Positions 59,240-64,000 of a DNA stretch of 64,000 bases are shown here, piece by piece; positions within the stretch are counted from its first letter, which is position 1; the number at the start of each line of letters is the position of its first letter. Origin of the DNA: Bradyrhizobium yuanmingense (GTDB taxonomy: Bacteria; Pseudomonadota; Alphaproteobacteria; Rhizobiales; Xanthobacteraceae); contig NZ_JARFML010000003.1 of assembly GCF_029167105.1 (NCBI RefSeq), forward strand, positions 1-64,000, read 5' to 3'. The translations under genes and the position numbers were made by a program. The notes below the pieces were generated by a model, which ran no database searches, had not been told where the DNA came from, and was given only the letters and a program-made list of their open reading frames with translations.

Positions 59240-60154
59240 ATGTCCACCGCAGCAATCGATCTTGCCGGCATAAAAAAGTCATTTGGCGACAAGCTCGTGG
59301 TGAACGAGCTGTCGTTCACCGTCGCTCGCGGAGAGTGCTTCGGATTGCTGGGGCCGAACGGCGCTGGTAAGAGCACAACCGCGCGTATGATCCTTGGCAT
59401 GATGTCGCCTGATGCAGGAGATATAAGGGTACTCGGTGAGCCTGTGCCGAGTCGAGCTCGCTGGGCACGTAAGCGCCTCGGTGTGGTCCCGCAGTTCGAC
59501 AATCTTGAACTCGAGTTTACCGTCCGAGAAAACCTCCTGGTATTCGGCCGCTACTTCGGAATGGGTGCGCGCAAGATCGAGAGCCTGATCCCGTCATTGC
59601 TTGATTTCGCTCGCCTCGAGAGCAAGGCGGGCACCCGCGTCTCCGAACTGTCGGGTGGCATGAAGCGGCGGCTGACTCTGGCGCGTGCTCTGATCAACGA
59701 CCCCGATCTCCTGGTTATGGACGAGCCGACCACCGGTCTCGATCCACACGCGCGCCACTTGATTTGGGAGCGCCTGCGATCGCTGCTGGCGCGCGGAAAA
59801 ACGATTCTTTTGACTACACACTTCATGGAAGAGGCGGAGCGGTTATGCGACCGGCTGTGCGTGCTTGAGAATGGGATCAAGATCGCCGAAGGCAAGCCTC
59901 ACGTGCTGATCGAAGAGCAGATCGGCTGTAGCGTGATCGAGATTTACGGGGGCAATCCACAGGAGCTGTGCGCATTGATCAGACCCTTTGCGCGGCACCT
60001 GGAAATAAGCGGCGAGACGGTATTTTGTTATGCGCCCGAACCGGAGCAAGTCCTCGCGCAATTGCGCGGGCGCGTCGGCCTTCGCCTTATGCAGCGCCCT
60101 CCAAATCTCGAAGACGTCTTTTTGCGACTGACCGGGCGCGAAATGGAGAAATGA
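59240..60154 (+). CDS. nodI: NodI, ABC-transporter ATPase for Nod factor export
   Basis: 304 residues from the ATG at 59240 ([20 protein letters not shown]); the upstream ATG at 59195 overlaps nodU. ATPase motifs are intact: Walker [10 protein letters not shown], signature [10 protein letters not shown], Walker [14 protein letters not shown], and the switch His in LLTTHFMEE. With NodJ it exports lipochitooligosaccharide across the inner membrane. Confidence 0.96.
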   Translation: MSTAAIDLAGIKKSFGDKLVVNELSFTVARGECFGLLGPNGAGKSTTARMILGMMSPDAGDIRVLGEPVPSRARWARKRLGVVPQFDNLELEFTVRENLLVFGRYFGMGARKIESLIPSLLDFARLESKAGTRVSELSGGMKRRLTLARALINDPDLLVMDEPTTGLDPHARHLIWERLRSLLARGKTILLTTHFMEEAERLCDRLCVLENGIKIAEGKPHVLIEEQIGCSVIEIYGGNPQELCALIRPFARHLEISGETVFCYAPEPEQVLAQLRGRVGLRLMQRPPNLEDVFLRLTGREMEK

Positions 60155-60157
60155 GCG

Positions 60158-60946
60158 ATGGGTGAGGGTTATGCAGCGGCCATGCCCGCCAACGCGTACA
60201 ACTGGGTCGCGGTGTGGCTTCGCAATTGTCTGGCATGGCGCAAAGTCGCGCTTGCATCGATTCTCGGCAATCTCGCTGATCCGATAACCAATATGTTTGG
60301 CCTCGGGTTCGGTCTCGGGATGATCGTCGGGCGCGTTGACGGTACTTCATACATCTCGTTTCTGGCGGCCGGCATGGTCGCGACAGGCGCCATGACGGCT
60401 GCGACCTTTGAAACCATGTACGCGGCTTTTGCCCGGATGGAGACAAAGCGCACCTGGGAAGCCATCCTGTCCACACAGCTCACGCTTGGAGACATCATCC
60501 TAGGTGAATTGGCCTGGGCAGCCAGCAAAGCCGTTTTGGCCGGGACGGCGATTGGCGTTGTCGCCGCCGTACTGGGGTATGCGCCGTGGACGTCCATTCT
60601 CTGTGCGATGCCAACCATTGCCCTGACTGGGCTCGCTTTCGCAAGTCTGGCAATGGTCGTCATATCTCTTGCGCCCACGTATGACTATTTCGTCTTTTAC
60701 CAAATGCTTGTCATTACGCCTATGGTGTTTCTGTGCGGCGCAGTCTTTCCGGTGAGCCAAATGCCGAGCTCATTTCAGCATTTGGCGGCCTTGTTGCCGC
60801 TGGCTCATGCGGTCGAGCTCATCCGTCCAATGATGCTCGGTCGCGCGACGCCCGACATCGGCGTACATATCGGTGCGCTCTGCATTTACACGGTATTGCC
60901 GTTTTTCGTATCGACGGCACTGTTTCGTCGACGTCTGATGCGCTGA
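60158..60946 (+). CDS. nodJ: NodJ, ABC-transporter permease for Nod factor export
   Basis: 262 residues, the same length as B. japonicum NodJ. Six hydrophobic segments; blocks [20 protein letters not shown] at the start and [20 protein letters not shown] near the end are typical of ABC-2 type polysaccharide exporters. The start is 3 bases after the nodI stop. Confidence 0.95.
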   Translation: MGEGYAAAMPANAYNWVAVWLRNCLAWRKVALASILGNLADPITNMFGLGFGLGMIVGRVDGTSYISFLAAGMVATGAMTAATFETMYAAFARMETKRTWEAILSTQLTLGDIILGELAWAASKAVLAGTAIGVVAAVLGYAPWTSILCAMPTIALTGLAFASLAMVVISLAPTYDYFVFYQMLVITPMVFLCGAVFPVSQMPSSFQHLAALLPLAHAVELIRPMMLGRATPDIGVHIGALCIYTVLPFFVSTALFRRRLMR

Positions 60947-61236
60947 CGCAGCATTGCGCAGAACGAAGCGGAGACAAATCATGCAATCCCCGATGGTGAC
61001 GGCTCGACACGACAGGGCATCCGATGATCGCTTCGCACGGTGTTCAGGCGGACGACGTCAGTCACGGAGCCGCGGCCCAATCTGCACTACGGCGTTCAAA
61101 TGCCAACACCGCTTTGGCTGATCGGATGTCATTGATCCAGACGGACCTCGAATAATCTGAGTTGAATGTGCAAGAGCGAAAGTACGGCCTTTGAAGGCGC
61201 TTGGGGTCGTCCTGTCATGACCAAATGGAGAACGAA
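60947..61236. other. Short region between nodJ and nolO
   Basis: About 290 bp. In B. japonicum, nolM and nolN lie here. I see only a possible 46-codon ORF starting at 60980 (MQSPMVTARHDRASDD), without a clear ribosome site. If nolMN existed they are reduced or not conserved. Confidence 0.45.
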
Positions 61237-63309
61237 ATGCTGTGTCTAGGATTGAGCGGCGGGCTGGATAAAATCCATGAAAATCCACTCGATCTGCCTA
61301 AGACGTTTCTGCACGATGGCGCTGCGGTGCTTGTCCGAGACGGGCGGGTCATAGCAGCCGTCGAAGAGGAGCGCCTCAATCGGATCAAGCACTCCAACAA
61401 GTTTCCAAGCAGCGCGATCCGGTACTGCCTTGCAACTGCGGGAGTGCAGCTCCACGATATCGATCGTATCGCGTTCTACGCTACCGAGGCCTATTGCAAT
61501 GCCATGCTGGAGCGGCTGCTTGTGTCTCAGCCAGATATCGCCATTCCAATGGATGCCAAACTGTTGCTGAGGAAGTTGTTGGCGCAAGAGTTCGGCACTG
61601 AGGTTGAAGAGTCGCGGCTCTCGTTCGTGCACCACCATCACGCACACGCAGCGAGCGCATTTGCGATGTCGGGATTTGAGCAAAGTCTGATTTTTGCGGT
61701 GGATGGCGGTGGCGATTTTCTCTCCGGGGTATTGGCGGTAGGGTCGGGCACCAGAATCACGGAACTCGCGAGTTTTCCGGAGAATAACTCTCTAGGACTA
61801 TTTTATCTCGAGGCTATCCGATATCTCGGGTACGGTTTGTTCGACGAATATAAGGTTATGGGACTTGCTCCCTACGGAGATCCGGCGCCCTATCGCGAGC
61901 TCTTCGGACAGTTCTACGAACTCTTGGACAATGGTGGCTATCGTGTTCACCTAGATCGAATCGGACCGACGTTGCTCCGCAACATCCAGGTTCGAAGAAA
62001 GGGAATGCCGTTCACGCAGCAGCATCGAGACGTGAGCGCTTCTTTGCAGGAAGCGCTAGAGCGGATCATGTTTCACATCCTGCAGCACTATCGGAAGAGC
62101 ACCGGCATGAAGCGATTGTGCCTGGCTGGGGGGGTAGCCCACAACTGCACCGTGAATGGTAAGCTGCTCTACTCAGGACTGTTCGAAGACATATTCGTCC
62201 AACCCGCTGCGCATGATGCTGGTTGCGCATTAGGCGCGGCCCTGATGGTGTCCAGCGATTTGGGCATGCCGGCCCCCCGTGAGCGACTTCAGGATGTCTA
62301 TTGGGGTCCCGATATCGGAAGCGAGCGAGCCGTAGAACGCGAGCTGAGTGCATGGGCGGGGCACCTCGACGTTGAGCGTCGTGATGACATAGCAGCAAGT
62401 GCAGCCGGTTGGATGGCTGATGGCGCCGTGATCGGCTGGGTCCAGGGTCGTTCTGAGTTCGGGCCACGTGCGCTAGGCAATCGCAGCATTCTTGCTGATC
62501 CTCGACTGGCTTCAAACAAGGACCGGATCAACGCAATGGTCAAAAAGCGCGAGGGCTATCGGCCGTTCGCGCCATCAGTGCTGGAGGAGGATGCGAACGA
62601 ATTTTTCGAGCTCCCGGAAGGCAAGCGCGAATTCCCATTCATGAATTTCGTGGTCCGCGTGCGCGATCCGAAACGTGGCGTGCTCGGCGCCATCACGCAC
62701 GTCGATGGTACTGCTCGGCTGCAGACCGTATCGCGCAAAACAAACCCGCTCTACTGGGACGTTATTAGTGCGTTCAAAGAGCGGACGGGCCTTCCGGTGC
62801 TGCTTAATACATCATTTAACAACAATGCCGAGCCGATCGTGGATTCCGTGTCTGACGCGGTCACCACATTCTTGACGACCGATTTGGATGGACTTGTGGT
62901 TGGGCCGTTCCTCGTCAAAAAGCGGACTGCAGGGCTGGAAGACTGGACCGCGCTCGCCGTTTCATTGCCTGCTTATGCGTCCCTTCATCGAGTCCGCGCT
63001 TTTACTGCAGAAGATCGCCAGGAGACTGCATGCGAGATCCGCAGGGGACACTCGAACCGTAACAGTGTGCGTATCTCACATGGTTTGTTCGATCTCCTGA
63101 TGCGGATCGAGGGGGAGGCGGTCCTTGGATCGCTTCTCGATACCATTACTCCAGAGCGGTCCAAACGCGAAGCTCTTGTGAAGGAATTGTTGGGATTGTG
63201 GGAGCAGCGTTGCGTTCGGCTGCATCCGCCTCGCGCTACTCTTGCCATTGGTAGCGGTGCAGGGCACGCCGAATCAGAACCGGAGCACGTCACTGTAGGC
63301 GTCGTCTAG
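61237..63309 (+). CDS. nolO: NolO, 3-O-carbamoyltransferase
   Basis: 690 residues from the ATG at 61237 (MLCLGLSGGLDKIHENPLDL), which follows GGAGAACG; ATGs at 61201 and 61225 are in frame. It shares the O-carbamoyltransferase fold with NodU: VHHHHAHAASAF (metal-binding His), AVDGGGDFLSG, LAGGVAHNCTVNGKL, and GRSEFGPRALGNRSILADPR. NolO adds a carbamoyl group at position 3 (or 4) of the Nod factor non-reducing sugar. It closes the run after nodIJ, as in B. japonicum. Confidence 0.93.
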   Translation: MLCLGLSGGLDKIHENPLDLPKTFLHDGAAVLVRDGRVIAAVEEERLNRIKHSNKFPSSAIRYCLATAGVQLHDIDRIAFYATEAYCNAMLERLLVSQPDIAIPMDAKLLLRKLLAQEFGTEVEESRLSFVHHHHAHAASAFAMSGFEQSLIFAVDGGGDFLSGVLAVGSGTRITELASFPENNSLGLFYLEAIRYLGYGLFDEYKVMGLAPYGDPAPYRELFGQFYELLDNGGYRVHLDRIGPTLLRNIQVRRKGMPFTQQHRDVSASLQEALERIMFHILQHYRKSTGMKRLCLAGGVAHNCTVNGKLLYSGLFEDIFVQPAAHDAGCALGAALMVSSDLGMPAPRERLQDVYWGPDIGSERAVERELSAWAGHLDVERRDDIAASAAGWMADGAVIGWVQGRSEFGPRALGNRSILADPRLASNKDRINAMVKKREGYRPFAPSVLEEDANEFFELPEGKREFPFMNFVVRVRDPKRGVLGAITHVDGTARLQTVSRKTNPLYWDVISAFKERTGLPVLLNTSFNNNAEPIVDSVSDAVTTFLTTDLDGLVVGPFLVKKRTAGLEDWTALAVSLPAYASLHRVRAFTAEDRQETACEIRRGHSNRNSVRISHGLFDLLMRIEGEAVLGSLLDTITPERSKREALVKELLGLWEQRCVRLHPPRATLAIGSGAGHAESEPEHVTVGVV

Positions 63310-63565
63310 CTTTACGCATGCGGACGCAGCAGAGGATGAGACGGCGCGATGAGCGGAATGCCAGCCGTACCGAAACCAAGTGCGTGGCTGGCAACCTCTC
63401 ATCCGACCTGAATGTCCAGCCTTCATGAGTCCAGGCGAGCGGTGCTAGGAGCACTATCACCGCGAGCCTCCGAGTTATCAGTTTGCCGTCGGGCGGCACC
63501 TTACATCGGCCGCCTGTCAGTAAGTTCTCCTGCCCAACCAATATGTGGAAACGAGGCAAAGCGAA
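63310..63565. other. Spacer between nolO and nodZ
   Basis: About 256 bp. No nod box is visible, so nodZ may be read through from the nod operon or use its own non-NodD promoter, as reported for B. japonicum nodZ. Confidence 0.45.
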
Positions 63566-64000
63566 ATGCTCGTCAGTGACTCGATGAATGATCGGTTCGT
63601 GGTTGCGCGACGGCGGACCGGATTCGGGGATTGCCTATGGTCGTTGGCATCAGCTTGGCGTTACGCAAAGCGGACCGGGCGGACGTTGGCAATCGATTGG
63701 CGTGGCTCATGTTATCTCGATCAGCCATTCACCAACGCCTTTCCAGTGTTCTTCGAGCCAGTTCAAGCCATCGACGGGGTGCGGGTCATTTGCGATGACC
63801 GGATCAATCAAATGTCATTTCCAGGGCCGTTCTTCCCATCTTGGTGGAATAGGGCACCGATAGATTGCGTTTATCGCCCAGATGAACAGATCTTCCAGGA
63901 GCGTGACGAGCTGGATCAACTTTTCCAAAGCCCGGAAGATGTCGATGCCAACACTGTGGTGTGTGACGCCTGCTTAATGTGGCGCTGCGATGAGGATGCC
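63566..64000 (+). CDS. nodZ: NodZ, alpha-1,6-fucosyltransferase, N-terminal part
   Basis: The frame is open to the right window edge. From the ATG at 63566, with GAGG nine bases upstream, it reads 145 codons; an inner ATG at 63584 is an alternative. Blocks: RRTGFGDCLWSLASAWRYAK, GRTLAIDWRGSCYLDQPFTN, and FPSWWNRAPIDCVYRPDEQI, which are those of NodZ. The enzyme adds fucose from GDP-fucose to the reducing-end sugar of the Nod factor. Cut by the window, so the catalytic C-terminal domain is not seen. Confidence 0.93.
   Translation, partial: MLVSDSMNDRFVVARRRTGFGDCLWSLASAWRYAKRTGRTLAIDWRGSCYLDQPFTNAFPVFFEPVQAIDGVRVICDDRINQMSFPGPFFPSWWNRAPIDCVYRPDEQIFQERDELDQLFQSPEDVDANTVVCDACLMWRCDEDA

Noticed and set aside
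1..64000. CRISPR arrays, tRNA or rRNA genes, integrase or att sites
   Set aside because: I looked for regularly spaced repeats, TTCGAATC-type tRNA arms and tyrosine recombinase motifs and saw none by eye. A tRNAscan and repeat search would be needed to exclude them formally.

Overview
The window is part of a rhizobial symbiosis island, most likely from a Bradyrhizobium. The right third carries the canonical Bradyrhizobium nodulation order: nolA, nodD2 and nodD1 on the minus strand, then a nod box and a rightward nodK/Y-like ORF-nodA-nodB-nodC-nodS-nodU-nodI-nodJ-nolO run, with the start of nodZ at the right edge. The predicted Nod factor is N-methylated (NodS), carbamoylated at two positions (NodU, NolO) and fucosylated (NodZ). 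A NolL-like membrane acetyltransferase further left could O-acetylate it.

Left part (1-10 kb): an IS630 transposase start, an intact IS701-type element with inverted repeats and CTAG flanks, and a decayed IS5-type element. Then comes a rightward oxidation operon: a two-subunit molybdenum hydroxylase (2Fe-2S and molybdopterin subunits), a PQQ dehydrogenase with the Asp-Tyr-Asp signature of lanthanide enzymes, a cytochrome c and a secreted unknown. From 10.5 to 21 kb lies a carbon-catabolism block: a leftward LacI regulator / semialdehyde dehydrogenase / DapA-like dehydratase group and a second LacI regulator, then a CoA-transferase, an enoyl-CoA hydratase, an MFS transporter and a GH88 unsaturated uronyl hydrolase. 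Near-identical LacI-type operators sit before the CoA-transferase and the transporter. A polygalacturonase, a pectinesterase and an OprB-like porin at 31-36 kb suggest that pectin fragments are the substrate source.

Middle part (21.5-26.4 kb): an Lrp-type regulator and a leftward cluster of PEP mutase, sugar-phosphate-type nucleotidyltransferase, CDP-alcohol phosphatidyltransferase and PLP aminotransferase. This is a phosphonate biosynthesis cluster, probably for a phosphonolipid or another CDP-activated phosphonate. It has no visible phosphonopyruvate decarboxylase, and it is the least expected system in the window.

From 26 to 49 kb the DNA is sparse and littered with IS3/IS5 fragments. Isolated genes include hemN (with a FixK-type box), a diiron ferritin-like protein, a LuxR-type receptor without a LuxI partner, an AmpG-like transporter and an outer-membrane beta-barrel protein. 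A second nod box on the minus strand precedes a small unknown gene that has a paralogue between nolA and nodD2.

A conserved MerR-type promoter (TTGAAY, 19-bp spacer with a dyad, TA-rich -10) occurs four times, always pointing left: before nolA, before nodD2, at 39.4 kb upstream of hemN, and at 45.5 kb before a gene-poor transcript ending in a terminator. I read these as a candidate NolA regulon.
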